DNA of 64,000 nt from Enterobacteriaceae bacterium (GTDB taxonomy: Bacteria > Pseudomonadota > Gammaproteobacteria > Enterobacterales > Enterobacteriaceae), in contig CABIZV010000001.1 of assembly GCA_902363335.1 (NCBI GenBank), forward strand, positions 1,261,730-1,325,729, given 5' to 3'. The translations under genes were made by a program, and so were the position numbers. Shown here one piece after another: positions 28,493 to 38,013 of this stretch. Positions within the stretch are counted from its first letter, which is position 1, and each line of letters starts with the position of its first letter. The notes beneath the pieces are model-generated. The model was not told the origin of the DNA. It saw only the letters and a program-made list of their open reading frames with translations, and did no database searches.

Positions 28493-30253
28493 ATGACCCA
28501 GACCTATATTCCCGGCAAAGACGCCGCGCTGGAAGATTCCATCGCGCGCTTCCAGCAAAAGCTGCTCGACCTCGGTTTCGATATTGAAGAAGCCTCGTGG
28601 TTGAACCCTGTTCCTAACGTCTGGTCAGTGCATATTCGTGATAAAGCCTGTTCTTTATGCTTTACCAACGGTAAAGGTGCTACCAAAAAAGCAGCGCTGG
28701 CGTCAGCGCTGGGTGAGTACTTTGAACGTCTCTCAACCAACTATTTCTTTGCTGATTTCTGGCTGGGCGATGAAATCGCCAACGGGCCATTCGTGCATTA
28801 CCCGAATGAAAAATGGTTCCCGCTGACCGAAGACGACGAAGTGCCGGAAGGTCTGCTCGATGCCCGTCTGCGCGCTTTTTATGATCCAGACGATCAGCTT
28901 AGCGCCAGCATGCTGGTCGATCTGCAATCCGGTAACGACGATCGCGGCGTATGCGGCCTGCCGTTTACCCGTCAATCCGATGGCGAAACCGTCTATATCC
29001 CGATGAACATCGTCGCGAACCTGTACGTGTCCAACGGCATGTCAGCCGGTAACACCCGCAATGAGGCGCGCGTTCAGGGTCTGTCAGAGGTCTTTGAGCG
29101 TTACGTGAAAAACCGCATTATTGCGGAAAGCATCAGCCTGCCGGAAATTCCAGCCGATGTGCTGGCGCGCTACCCGGGCGTGGTTGAGTCAATCGCTAAA
29201 CTGGAAGCTGAAGGTTTCCCAATCTTTGCTTACGACGGTTCTCTGGGCGGTAAATACCCGGTTATCTGCGTGGTGCTGTTCAACCCAGCAAACGGAACCT
29301 GCTTTGCGTCCTTTGGCGCGCACCCAGATTTCGGCGTCGCGCTGGAGCGTACGGTGACCGAGCTGCTGCAGGGCCGCGGCCTGAAAGATCTCGACGTGTT
29401 CACTCCCCCCACCTTCGATGACGAAGAAGTGGCTGAACACACCAACCTGGAAACCCACTTTATCGATTCCAGCGGTTCTATCTCCTGGGATCTGTTTAAG
29501 CAAGATGCGGACTATCCGTTTGTGGACTGGAGCTTCTCCGGTACCACCGAAGAAGAGTTCGCAACCCTGATGGCTATCTTCAAAGAAGAAGATAAAGAAG
29601 TGTACATCGCCGACTATGAGCACCTGAGCGTTTACGCCTGCCGCATCATCGTCCCTGGCATGTCCGACATTTATCCAGCAGAAGATCTGTGGCTGGCTAA
29701 CAACAACATGGGTAGCCACCTGCGCGACACCATTCTCTCCCTGCCGGGCAGCGAGTGGGAAAAAGAAGAGTATCTGAATCTGATTGAGCAGATTGACGAT
29801 GAAGGTCTGGACGACTTCACCCGTGTCCGTGAACTGCTGGGTCTGGCAACAGGTTCCGATAACGGCTGGTACACGCTGCGTATCGGTGAGCTGAAAGCCA
29901 TGCTGGCATTGGCGGGCGGTGACCTGGAACAGGCGCTGATCTGGACGGAGTGGACGATGGAGTTCAACGCCTCGGTCTTTAGCCCGGAACGGGCAAACTA
30001 CTACCGCTGCCTGCAGACTCTGCTGCTCTTGTCTCAGGAAGAAGATCGCCAGCCGCTTCAGTATCTGAATGCCTTCGTGCGCATGTATGGCGTAGATGCG
30101 GTAGAAGCTGCCAGCGCAGCCCTCAGCGGTGAAGAAGCCTTCTATGGTCTGCAACCTGCGGATGGCACGCTTGCCGCCTTCCCTGCACATCAGTCGCTGT
30201 TACAGGCATACGAAAAACTGCAGCGGGCAAAAGCCGCATTCTGGGCAAAATAA
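28493..30253 (+). CDS. ycaO: YcaO, ATP-dependent YcaO-domain protein
   Basis: A 586-residue member of the YcaO superfamily, ATP-using enzymes that activate peptide amides (azoline cyclodehydratases, thioamide synthases). E. coli YcaO has been linked genetically to RimO-dependent beta-methylthiolation of ribosomal protein S12; its chemistry is unproven. Visible are ALGEYFERLSTNYF (about 75-88) and GLSEVFERYVKNR (about 198-210), the ATP- and Mg-binding glutamates of the fold, and a C-terminal TPR-like region after about 410. No precursor peptide gene is next to it. The start is ATG 28493; the upstream open frame is not conserved. Confidence 0.93.
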   Translation: MTQTYIPGKDAALEDSIARFQQKLLDLGFDIEEASWLNPVPNVWSVHIRDKACSLCFTNGKGATKKAALASALGEYFERLSTNYFFADFWLGDEIANGPFVHYPNEKWFPLTEDDEVPEGLLDARLRAFYDPDDQLSASMLVDLQSGNDDRGVCGLPFTRQSDGETVYIPMNIVANLYVSNGMSAGNTRNEARVQGLSEVFERYVKNRIIAESISLPEIPADVLARYPGVVESIAKLEAEGFPIFAYDGSLGGKYPVICVVLFNPANGTCFASFGAHPDFGVALERTVTELLQGRGLKDLDVFTPPTFDDEEVAEHTNLETHFIDSSGSISWDLFKQDADYPFVDWSFSGTTEEEFATLMAIFKEEDKEVYIADYEHLSVYACRIIVPGMSDIYPAEDLWLANNNMGSHLRDTILSLPGSEWEKEEYLNLIEQIDDEGLDDFTRVRELLGLATGSDNGWYTLRIGELKAMLALAGGDLEQALIWTEWTMEFNASVFSPERANYYRCLQTLLLLSQEEDRQPLQYLNAFVRMYGVDAVEAASAALSGEEAFYGLQPADGTLAAFPAHQSLLQAYEKLQRAKAAFWAK

Positions 30254-30301
30254 GTTAAAACCTTATAAAGGGTAGGCTTAACGTAGACTCTACGCTATAT
30301 T

Positions 30302-30324
30302 ACGGGGCCAATTGCTGGCCCCGT
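30302..30324 (+). terminator. Intrinsic terminator of ycaO
   Basis: An ACGGGGCCA/TGGCCCCGT stem with a 5-base loop followed by TTTATATTT, 48 bases past the ycaO stop. Confidence 0.75.
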
Positions 30325-30580
30325 TTATATTTCCACGCTTCGCTTAACTGCGGTGTGAAAATAAAGTTAAAGATAAGTAAACACGATTATTGGTAGCTTA
30401 CTTTTATTGTTAATTTACTTGATCATTACTCCATTTTAATTAACCAGTAAAATTAAGGGTAAAGAAAATATTCAACTGAATTTGCAAATCTTAAAATTTA
30501 TTTTTATCATCAAAATCAATAAATTACCCTGCTTTAGTTGAAAAACCATCCACTTTGCAGGCCTATAAGCCAGGCGAGAT

Positions 30581-30594
30581 ATGATCTACATCAA
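30581..30594 (+). promoter_or_regulatory. FNR-binding site upstream of focA
   Basis: ATGATCTACATCAA matches the FNR consensus TTGATNNNNATCAA at 9 of 10 fixed positions. It lies 63 bases before the focA GTG, like the FNR box of the E. coli pfl P6 promoter. A TATAAT at 30604-30609 follows but is too close for a class II arrangement on this box. Confidence 0.75.
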
Positions 30595-30656
30595 TTTCTC
30601 AACTATAATGCTTTGTTAGTATCTCATCGCCGATTAAATAAAAAGAGAGAGTTAGT

Positions 30657-31514
30657 GTGAAAGCTGACAACCCTTTTGATCTACTTCTCCCTGCTGCAAT
30701 GGCTAAAGTTGCCGAAGAAGCAGGTGTCTATAAAGCAACTAAGCATCCGCTGAAAACCTTTTATCTGGCGATCACTGCGGGCGTTTTCATCTCGATTGCT
30801 TTTGTATTTTATATTACAGCAACCACGGGTACAGCTGGCATGCCGTTTGGCATCGCAAAACTGATTGGTGGTATCTGCTTCTCACTAGGCCTCATTCTTT
30901 GCGTTATTTGTGGCGCTGACCTCTTCACCTCAACCGTGCTCATCGTCGTGGCAAAAGCCAGCGGTCGTATCACCTGGGGTCAATTGGCAAAAAACTGGCT
31001 TAACGTCTATGTGGGTAACCTGATTGGCTGCCTGATCTTCGTACTGCTCATGTGGCTGTCCGGGGAATACATGACGGCCAACGGCGGATGGGGGCTCAAC
31101 GTCCTGCAAACTGCCGACCACAAAATGCATCACACATTTATCGAAGCCGTCGCTCTCGGCATCCTGGCGAACCTGATGGTCTGTCTGGCAGTCTGGATGA
31201 GCTACTCTGGTCGCAGCCTGATGGACAAAGCCATGATTATGGTTCTGCCGGTTGCTATGTTCGTTGCCAGCGGTTTTGAGCACAGTATCGCAAACATGTT
31301 TATGATCCCTATGGGTATCGTAATACGCGATTTTGCTAGCCCGGAATTCTGGACCGCTGTCGGTTCTTCTCCGGAGAATTTCTCACACCTGACCGTGATG
31401 CATTTCATCACCGATAACCTGATTCCTGTCACTATCGGGAACATCATCGGCGGCGGTTTGCTGGTTGGGTTGACATACTGGGTCATTTACCTGCGTGGCG
31501 GTGACCGTCATTAA
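30657..31514 (+). CDS. focA: Formate channel FocA
   Basis: A 285-residue inner-membrane channel of the formate/nitrite transporter family; it works as a pentamer moving formate in and out during fermentation. It has six membrane segments, and the gating residues Thr91 (LFTSTVL) and His209 (SGFEHSIAN) are conserved. The start is GTG 30657, as in E. coli, after AGAGAGAG. pflB follows 55 bases later in the same operon. Confidence 0.98.
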   Translation: MKADNPFDLLLPAAMAKVAEEAGVYKATKHPLKTFYLAITAGVFISIAFVFYITATTGTAGMPFGIAKLIGGICFSLGLILCVICGADLFTSTVLIVVAKASGRITWGQLAKNWLNVYVGNLIGCLIFVLLMWLSGEYMTANGGWGLNVLQTADHKMHHTFIEAVALGILANLMVCLAVWMSYSGRSLMDKAMIMVLPVAMFVASGFEHSIANMFMIPMGIVIRDFASPEFWTAVGSSPENFSHLTVMHFITDNLIPVTIGNIIGGGLLVGLTYWVIYLRGGDRH

Positions 31515-31569
31515 TTTGATGGTTGCTCCAGGCAGTAAATAAAAGTCCACTTAAGAAGGTAGGTGTTAC

Positions 31570-33852
31570 ATGTCCGAACTTAATGAAAAGTTAGCCGCAG
31601 CTTGGGAAGGTTTTACCAAAGGTGATTGGCAGAATGAAGTAAACTTACGTGACTTCATCCAGAAAAACTACACTCCGTACGAGGGTGACGAGTCCTTCCT
31701 GGCTGGCGCTACTGAAGCGACCACCAAGCTGTGGGACAGCGTAATGGAAGGCGTTAAACTGGAAAACCGCACCCACGCGCCAGTTGACTTTGACACCGCC
31801 GTTGCTTCAACTATCACTTCCCACGACGCTGGCTACATCAATAAGTCGTTGGAAAAAATCGTTGGTCTGCAGACTGAAGCCCCACTGAAACGTGCTCTTA
31901 TCCCGTTCGGCGGCATCAAAATGATCGAAGGTTCCTGCAAAGCGTATAATCGCGAACTGGATCCAATGATCAAAAAAATCTTCACCGAATACCGCAAAAC
32001 CCACAACCAGGGCGTATTCGATGTTTACACCAAAGACATTCTGAACTGCCGTAAATCTGGCGTTCTGACTGGTCTGCCAGATGCTTACGGCCGTGGTCGT
32101 ATCATCGGTGACTACCGTCGCATCGCGGTGTACGGTATCGACTTCCTGATGAAAGACAAATACGCACAGTTCGTGTCTCTGCAGTCTGACCTCGAAAATG
32201 GCGTAAACCTGGAAGCGACTATCCGTCTGCGTGAAGAAATCTCTGAACAGCACCGTGCGCTGGGTCAGATCAAAGAGATGGCTGCTAAATACGGCTACGA
32301 CATCTCTGGTCCGGCTACCAACGCTCAGGAAGCTATTCAGTGGACTTACTTCGGCTACCTGGCTGCGGTTAAATCTCAGAACGGCGCGGCAATGTCCTTC
32401 GGTCGTACTTCCAGCTTCCTGGATATCTACATCGAACGTGACCTGAAAGCAGGTAAAATCACCGAGCAAGACGCTCAGGAAATGATTGACCACCTGGTCA
32501 TGAAACTGCGTATGGTTCGCTTCCTGCGTACCCCTGAGTATGATGAACTGTTCTCCGGTGACCCAATCTGGGCGACTGAATCTATCGCAGGTATGGGCGT
32601 TGATGGCCGTACTCTGGTTACCAAAAACAGCTTCCGTTTCCTGAACACCCTGTACACCATGGGTCCTTCTCCAGAGCCGAACATCACCGTTCTGTGGTCT
32701 GAGAAACTGCCACTGGCGTTCAAAAAATATGCTGCTAAAGTCTCCATCGATACCTCTTCTCTGCAGTACGAGAACGATGATCTGATGCGTCCTGACTTTA
32801 ACAACGATGACTACGCTATCGCTTGCTGCGTAAGCCCAATGATCGTTGGTAAGCAAATGCAGTTCTTCGGTGCTCGTGCAAACCTTGCGAAAACCATGCT
32901 GTACGCAATCAACGGCGGCGTTGATGAAAAACTGAAAATGCAGGTTGGTCCTAAGTCTGAACCAATGAAAGGCGACGTACTGAAATATGACGAAGTCATT
33001 GATCGTATGGACCACTTTATGGATTGGCTGGCTAAACAGTACGTCACCGCACTGAACGTCATCCACTACATGCACGATAAGTACAGCTACGAAGCTTCTC
33101 TGATGGCGCTGCACGACCGTGACGTTATTCGCACCATGGCGTGTGGTATCGCAGGTCTGTCCGTTGCTGCTGACTCCCTGTCTGCAATCAAATATGCGAA
33201 AGTTAAACCAATTCGTGACGAAGACGGTCTGGCTATCGACTTCGAAATCGAAGGCGAATACCCGCAGTTTGGTAACAACGACCCTCGCGTCGATGACATG
33301 GCAGTTGACCTGGTAGAACGTTTCATGAAGAAAATTCAGAAACTGACTACTTACCGTAACGCTATCCCGACTCAGTCTGTTCTGACCATCACCTCTAACG
33401 TGGTTTATGGTAAGAAAACCGGTAACACCCCAGACGGTCGTCGTGCTGGCGCGCCATTCGGCCCAGGTGCTAACCCAATGCACGGTCGTGACCAGAAAGG
33501 TGCTGTAGCCTCTCTGACCTCCGTTGCAAAACTGCCGTTTGCCTACGCTAAAGATGGTATTTCTTACACCTTCTCTATCGTTCCAAACGCTCTGGGTAAA
33601 GACGACGATGTTCGTAAAACCAACCTGGCAGGCCTGATGGATGGTTACTTCCACCACGAAGCGTCTGTTGAAGGTGGTCAACACCTGAACGTTAACGTTA
33701 TGAACCGCGAAATGCTGCTCGACGCGATGGAAAACCCTGAGAAATATCCTCAGCTGACCATCCGTGTATCTGGCTACGCAGTACGTTTTAACTCCCTGAC
33801 TAAAGAACAGCAGCAGGACGTTATCACTCGTACCTTCACTCAATCTATCTAA
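31570..33852 (+). CDS. pflB: Pyruvate formate-lyase (formate C-acetyltransferase)
   Basis: A 760-residue glycyl-radical enzyme that splits pyruvate plus CoA into acetyl-CoA and formate in anaerobic growth. The catalytic Cys pair is in IACCVSP (419-420 counting Met), and the radical glycine is Gly735 in RVSGYAVRF (734 in mature numbering). Codon choice is strongly biased, as for a highly expressed gene. The start is ATG 31570 after AAGAAGGTAGG. The radical is installed by PflA, encoded downstream. Confidence 0.99.
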   Translation: MSELNEKLAAAWEGFTKGDWQNEVNLRDFIQKNYTPYEGDESFLAGATEATTKLWDSVMEGVKLENRTHAPVDFDTAVASTITSHDAGYINKSLEKIVGLQTEAPLKRALIPFGGIKMIEGSCKAYNRELDPMIKKIFTEYRKTHNQGVFDVYTKDILNCRKSGVLTGLPDAYGRGRIIGDYRRIAVYGIDFLMKDKYAQFVSLQSDLENGVNLEATIRLREEISEQHRALGQIKEMAAKYGYDISGPATNAQEAIQWTYFGYLAAVKSQNGAAMSFGRTSSFLDIYIERDLKAGKITEQDAQEMIDHLVMKLRMVRFLRTPEYDELFSGDPIWATESIAGMGVDGRTLVTKNSFRFLNTLYTMGPSPEPNITVLWSEKLPLAFKKYAAKVSIDTSSLQYENDDLMRPDFNNDDYAIACCVSPMIVGKQMQFFGARANLAKTMLYAINGGVDEKLKMQVGPKSEPMKGDVLKYDEVIDRMDHFMDWLAKQYVTALNVIHYMHDKYSYEASLMALHDRDVIRTMACGIAGLSVAADSLSAIKYAKVKPIRDEDGLAIDFEIEGEYPQFGNNDPRVDDMAVDLVERFMKKIQKLTTYRNAIPTQSVLTITSNVVYGKKTGNTPDGRRAGAPFGPGANPMHGRDQKGAVASLTSVAKLPFAYAKDGISYTFSIVPNALGKDDDVRKTNLAGLMDGYFHHEASVEGGQHLNVNVMNREMLLDAMENPEKYPQLTIRVSGYAVRFNSLTKEQQQDVITRTFTQSI

Positions 33853-33890
33853 TAGATTTGACTGAAATCGCGATTAAAAACGCGTAACAT

Positions 33891-33918
33891 AAAGGCTCCA
33901 CTTCGGTGGGGCCTTTCT
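33891..33918 (+). terminator. Intrinsic terminator of pflB
   Basis: AAAGGCTCCAC, a TTCG loop, then GTGGGGCCTTTC (one G·U pair or mismatch), 38 bases past the pflB stop. The tetraloop makes a stable hairpin; pflA needs read-through or its own promoter. Confidence 0.8.
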
Positions 33919-33943
33919 TATAACCGACTCACGCTGAGTGGAT

Positions 33944-33981
33944 TTTGCTTGCTGACTTCTATACTGAAGTTAACAAGCAAA
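33944..33981 (+). promoter_or_regulatory. Long imperfect inverted repeat upstream of pflA
   Basis: Two 16-base arms (33944-33959 and 33966-33981, TTTGCTTG and CAAGCAAA at the outer ends) around a 6-base loop; 14 of 16 positions pair, plus one G·U. It lies between the pflB terminator and pflA, 76 bases before the pflA start. It could be an RNA hairpin or an operator; no T-run follows, so it is not a standard terminator. Confidence 0.5.
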
Positions 33982-34057
33982 ATAAACTCGACGCGGCTTT
34001 ATAACCGTGCTCGCAAACCTGGCTGTAAAGCCGGGAAGAACTGGAGATAACACCGCA

Positions 34058-34798
34058 ATGTCTGTAATTGGTCGTATTCACTCCTTTGAGTCCTGTGGCA
34101 CAGTTGATGGCCCAGGCATCCGCTTTATTACCTTCTTCCAGGGCTGCCTGATGCGCTGCCTGTACTGCCACAACCGCGATACGTGGGATACCCATGGCGG
34201 TAAAGAGATCACCGTTGAAGAGCTGATGAAAGAGGTGGTGACCTATCGCCACTTTATGAACGCATCCGGCGGTGGCGTGACGGCATCTGGCGGCGAAGCT
34301 ATCCTGCAAGCTGAGTTCGTTCGCGACTGGTTCCGCGCTTGCCACAAAGAAGGCATCCATACCTGTCTTGATACTAACGGTTTCGTTCGTCGCTACGATC
34401 CGGTGATTGATGAGCTGCTCGAAGTCACCGATCTGGTCATGCTCGATCTTAAACAGATGAACGATGAGATTCACCAGAATCTGGTCGGTGTGTCTAACCA
34501 CCGTACGCTGGAATTTGCACAGTATCTGTCGAAGAAAGACGTGAAGGTGTGGATCCGTTACGTGGTGGTTCCGGGCTGGTCTGATGATGACGATTCAGCG
34601 CACCGTCTGGGGGAATTTACCCGGGACATGGGTAACGTTGAGAAAATCGAACTGCTGCCGTACCACGAGCTGGGCAAACACAAGTGGGTCGCCATGGGTG
34701 AAGAGTACAAGCTCGACGGCGTTAAGCCGCCGAAGAAAGAGACCATGGAGCGCGTAAAAGGCATTCTTGAGCAGTACGGCCATAAGGTGATGTACTAA
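34058..34798 (+). CDS. pflA: Pyruvate formate-lyase activating enzyme
   Basis: A 246-residue radical-SAM enzyme that uses a [4Fe-4S] cluster and SAM to make the glycyl radical on PflB. The cluster motif is Cys30, Cys34 and Cys37 in GCLMRCLYCHNR; the SAM-binding GGE motif is in ASGGEAIL (about 77-84). The start is ATG 34058 (MSVIGRIHSF) after a GGAGATAAC stretch; 17 more upstream codons are open but not conserved. Confidence 0.98.
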   Translation: MSVIGRIHSFESCGTVDGPGIRFITFFQGCLMRCLYCHNRDTWDTHGGKEITVEELMKEVVTYRHFMNASGGGVTASGGEAILQAEFVRDWFRACHKEGIHTCLDTNGFVRRYDPVIDELLEVTDLVMLDLKQMNDEIHQNLVGVSNHRTLEFAQYLSKKDVKVWIRYVVVPGWSDDDDSAHRLGEFTRDMGNVEKIELLPYHELGKHKWVAMGEEYKLDGVKPPKKETMERVKGILEQYGHKVMY

Positions 34799-34810
34799 GC
34801 TCACCTGCCC

Positions 34811-34991
34811 TCCCGGCGTCACTTCGTTCGGCTGGGCTAGCTTATAGCTCATACGTAGATACTGTGGGCATTGACAACATGTAGGCCTGATAAGCTACGC
34901 GCCATCAGGCATAACCGCGCACATTGCCGGATGGCGGCTACGCCTTATCCGGCCTACACTAGTCGGTAGGCCGAGCGAAGCGACGCCGGGG
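34811..34991. repeat. Composite BIME between convergent pflA and ycaM
   Basis: Two nested inverted pairs. The inner pair is 34881-34910 (GTAGGCCTGATAAGC... GCCATCAGGC) and 34926-34957, a classic REP ending TTATCCGGCCTAC. The outer pair is 34811-34833 (CCCGGCGTCACTTCGTTCGGC) and 34966-34991 (its near-complement ending GACGCCGGGG). Position at the end of two convergent genes is typical; it may protect or end both transcripts. Confidence 0.85.
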
Positions 34992-34994
34992 AAC

Positions 34995-36413
34995 TCAGCG
35001 CCGACGTGCCAGCAGCGGGAAAATTAACCCCAGCCCTATCAGCACAAACGGCATCGCCACGTTCAATGAAAGCTGGAAGATCCACTCCGGTGTAAACGCC
35101 GCCATTTTTGGGAAGATCCCGGTGAGACAGGCAAAGGCGGTAAACAGGAAACACCATACTCCCACCGTCATCGCCAGCTTCCGATTACGAATAAACACAT
35201 ACTCCGAGTGATATTTTTGCCCTAATCGAATCACCGCAATAAACGCCACAAACACCCACAGGTAGCGCAGCGGCATCACCACCGAATTCAGGTTCAACAA
35301 CCACTTATACAGGTTGTTCATATCCCCAATGCCTAACGTGGGAAGCATGATGAGCAGCGCCACCAGCACCAGCGTCAGCAGATAACCGTTTACCGGCGTG
35401 CCGGAGGCATTGGTACGGCACAGTTTTTCGGGAATGTAACGGCTGTCCGCATCACTCAGCAGCACCTTCAGCGGTGCATCAATCGAGAACACCAGCGCGG
35501 CAATCTGCCCCAGGGTATTGGCAATCGCATAAACCACCATCAGGGCGTTGCCCAAACCGTAGTACTCGCCCAATTTCTGGAAGGCATAATACTGCCCGTT
35601 GGCCATCAGATCGTCTGGAATATTGTTGGAGTCAAACATCATCCCCATCGCAAGCGATCCCAGAATGGCGCATACCGCCACCATCACGGCGAGGAATATC
35701 ATCCCGCGCGGGAATTCTTTACCAGGATTACGCGTATTGTTGACGTATGGGGAGATTTTTTCCGCGCCGCCGACGGCAAACACCAACATTGAAATCGTGG
35801 TGATGTAGGTGAAATCGAAGTGCGGAATAAACGTGCGCCAGGTGATATTGGTCGTGGCAATTTTGACTTCTGTAATAGCGGGAGCCGTCACGGCCATCAC
35901 CACATAAAGCAACGACATCACAAACATCGCAATCCCGGCAATTGAGCCGACCAGCTTCAGTGATTTCATCCCGCGGGAAGCCACCCACATAAAGAAGATA
36001 AACAGCACCAGCGTAAAGCCCTGCAGCGCCACCACGCCATATTCGGTGATAAGAGAACCATTTCCCTTTAGCGCCCAACCCAAGGCAATCAAAATCGCCT
36101 GGGGCTTTTGTGCCAGATAGGGAATGTGCACCACCCAATAGGTCCAGGCGGCCAGGTATGCCAGCCCTGGCCCCATGGTATTTTTAATCCACGTGCTTAC
36201 CCCGCCCTTGCCATCCTTGAAGGTCGAGCCAAGCTGACCGACAATCAGGGCATAAGGGGTAAAATAGAGCGCAAAGATAAAAAGCCATGAGAAAACAACC
36301 ACCAGCCCCTGGTTGGCGTAGTTGTTGACGACGTTACCAAAACCCCAAACCGTAATAAACGACATCAGCGCGATGTTGTACCACCGCAACTGTTTTTGTT
36401 GATCGCTTGCCAT
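34995..36413 (-). CDS. ycaM: APC-family amino acid transporter YcaM
   Basis: A 472-residue inner-membrane transporter of the amino acid-polyamine-organocation superfamily, with about 12 membrane segments and the N-terminal FITVWGFGNVVNNYANQG motif typical of the glutamate:GABA antiporter subgroup. Its substrate is unknown. The start is ATG 36413. In E. coli K-12, ycaN and ycaK lie between ycaM and pflA; they are absent here and only a BIME separates the two genes. Confidence 0.92.
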   Translation of the reverse strand: MASDQQKQLRWYNIALMSFITVWGFGNVVNNYANQGLVVVFSWLFIFALYFTPYALIVGQLGSTFKDGKGGVSTWIKNTMGPGLAYLAAWTYWVVHIPYLAQKPQAILIALGWALKGNGSLITEYGVVALQGFTLVLFIFFMWVASRGMKSLKLVGSIAGIAMFVMSLLYVVMAVTAPAITEVKIATTNITWRTFIPHFDFTYITTISMLVFAVGGAEKISPYVNNTRNPGKEFPRGMIFLAVMVAVCAILGSLAMGMMFDSNNIPDDLMANGQYYAFQKLGEYYGLGNALMVVYAIANTLGQIAALVFSIDAPLKVLLSDADSRYIPEKLCRTNASGTPVNGYLLTLVLVALLIMLPTLGIGDMNNLYKWLLNLNSVVMPLRYLWVFVAFIAVIRLGQKYHSEYVFIRNRKLAMTVGVWCFLFTAFACLTGIFPKMAAFTPEWIFQLSLNVAMPFVLIGLGLIFPLLARRR

Positions 36414-36600
36414 AAATTCCGTTCCTTGAATGTTATTATCGCGAATGCGTTATTTTTTTCGACGGATGATTATGCGAGCACCGGACAAGAAAAGGTAATG
36501 TGGCAGTGCAAAATTCCAACATCTCGCACATTTAATCGGGTTTGTGGTGTTGCAGAGGGAATGGCTGGCGCGCTGGAGTGAAAGCAACGCGCCGGGAGAA

Positions 36601-37752
36601 TCAGGCATGAGCCACAGGAGTTGGATGATGTCCTGCTTTGCGCAGCAGCATCATGAGATAAATGAACGACACGCCGGCAATCATAATAAACAGCAGATTA
36701 TCGGAGTAGTTCTGCATCAGCATCGCGGTGAGCATTGGCCCAACCAGACTGCCGATGGTATAGGAGAGCAGCAGCGCTTGGTTCATGGCAACAAGCTGAT
36801 GATGTTCGACTTTTTCACAAGCCCAGGCCATCGCCACCGGATAAAGCGTGAAGCCCGCAGCGCCCAGGATAAATAGCGATGGTGCCATCATGGCCTGGTT
36901 CAGCATCCCCATACAGCCGATGATGACCACAAATACCTGTACGCGCAGCACCAGCAAACGACCATAGCGATCCGCCAGGCGACCAATCGGCCACTGCCCT
37001 AAAATACCGGCGCTCACCATCACCGCCATCCAGAATCCAATGCCCGAGTCGCTCACCCCGCGGTGGTTCAGATACAGCGGCATCAGGCCATACAGCGATC
37101 CCAGGACAATACCCGAGATAATACAGCCGTTCACACCCAGGCGCGCCTGGCGCAGTTTGAACATTGGCCATACGCGCGTGGTACCACTTTCAACCTCGCT
37201 CTGCTGGTTCAGAATACGGGTGAAGAGCAGCGGCAGGATCCCTGCTAGCACAACGCCTGTCATCAGCGGCAGGATGGTCGCCATATCGGTTGGCAGCTTA
37301 CTGACAATCAATTGCCCCAGTACGGTGCCGATATAGTACATCATCATATAGGCCGCCAGCAGACGCCCACGGTTGTGCGTGGTTCCGCTGCACATCAGCG
37401 CACTTTCCACGACCACCCAAATCATCGCACAGCCGACACCGGCAACAAAACGCCAGAACATCCAGCTCCAGAAGCCCACCATCAGGCCCAGCCCAACGCA
37501 GCCCGCGGCAAAAATCAGCGAGGCGATGTAATAGCTGTTGTTGAATCCCAGACGCTTGATGAGGCGTCCAGTCAGCATTGTGCCCACCAGGTTACCGGTG
37601 AAATAGGACGAGCTGACCACTCCCACCTGCCAGGTTGGCAGATTTTCATGGGCGAGCCAGAGCGGGACGAGCGTGTTTAATACCGCGATCGCCAGCGTCA
37701 ATAAGAGTAAGCCACAGAGCAACAACAACACCGGGCGAGTATAGGTGGACAT
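36601..37752 (-). CDS. ycaD: MFS transporter YcaD
   Basis: A 383-residue major facilitator superfamily protein with about 12 membrane helices; the loop motif GRLADRYGR (about 235-243) is the conserved MFS loop signature. Its substrate is unknown. The start is ATG 37752 (MSTYTRPVLLLL), as in E. coli YcaD; 27 further open upstream codons are not conserved. ycaC, its neighbour towards dms in E. coli K-12, is absent. Confidence 0.93.
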   Translation of the reverse strand: MSTYTRPVLLLLCGLLLLTLAIAVLNTLVPLWLAHENLPTWQVGVVSSSYFTGNLVGTMLTGRLIKRLGFNNSYYIASLIFAAGCVGLGLMVGFWSWMFWRFVAGVGCAMIWVVVESALMCSGTTHNRGRLLAAYMMMYYIGTVLGQLIVSKLPTDMATILPLMTGVVLAGILPLLFTRILNQQSEVESGTTRVWPMFKLRQARLGVNGCIISGIVLGSLYGLMPLYLNHRGVSDSGIGFWMAVMVSAGILGQWPIGRLADRYGRLLVLRVQVFVVIIGCMGMLNQAMMAPSLFILGAAGFTLYPVAMAWACEKVEHHQLVAMNQALLLSYTIGSLVGPMLTAMLMQNYSDNLLFIMIAGVSFIYLMMLLRKAGHHPTPVAHA

Positions 37753-37975
37753 GGGTATCAGACCGTGAGGATAGACAGATTTCGAGCGCATCATGCCACC
37801 GCAAAAAACATTGTCAATCCACCGAATTTTCACCCTAAGACGCTTTATGGCCGAACGATTGATGTTTCTTATTCAGCGCATCGCTACAAAACCATCATAG
37901 AAATTTATTTGATTGTTTTTATTGAGAAAGGGAATAAATATGCCGGCAGGGTTCAGTTGAAAAAATTCATGGACA

Positions 37976-38010
37976 AAAAGTGCCAGGGCATAGCTGCCCC
38001 GGCACTTTTT
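37976..38010 (-). terminator. Intrinsic terminator after the second (downstream) dms operon
   Basis: Arms AAAAAGTGCC and GGCACTTTTT, with an inner GGGCA/TGCCC stem, 4 bases past the dmsC stop. On the minus strand it ends in five T residues. Confidence 0.85.
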
Positions 38011-38013
38011 CGC

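Larger units (their letters stand above)
30254..30656 (+). promoter_or_regulatory. focA-pfl regulatory region
   Basis: A 403-base gap holding the ycaO terminator, then an AT-rich segment (about 30360-30540) and an FNR box before focA. By comparison with E. coli this is the complex pfl control region, with multiple promoters and ArcA, FNR and IHF inputs; only the FNR box can be read with confidence here. Confidence 0.6.

Noticed and set aside
31807..33843. 678-codon open frame antisense to pflB
   Set aside because: It is the complement of a strongly codon-biased gene. The translation has no recognisable domain, and no ribosome-binding site or neighbouring context supports it.
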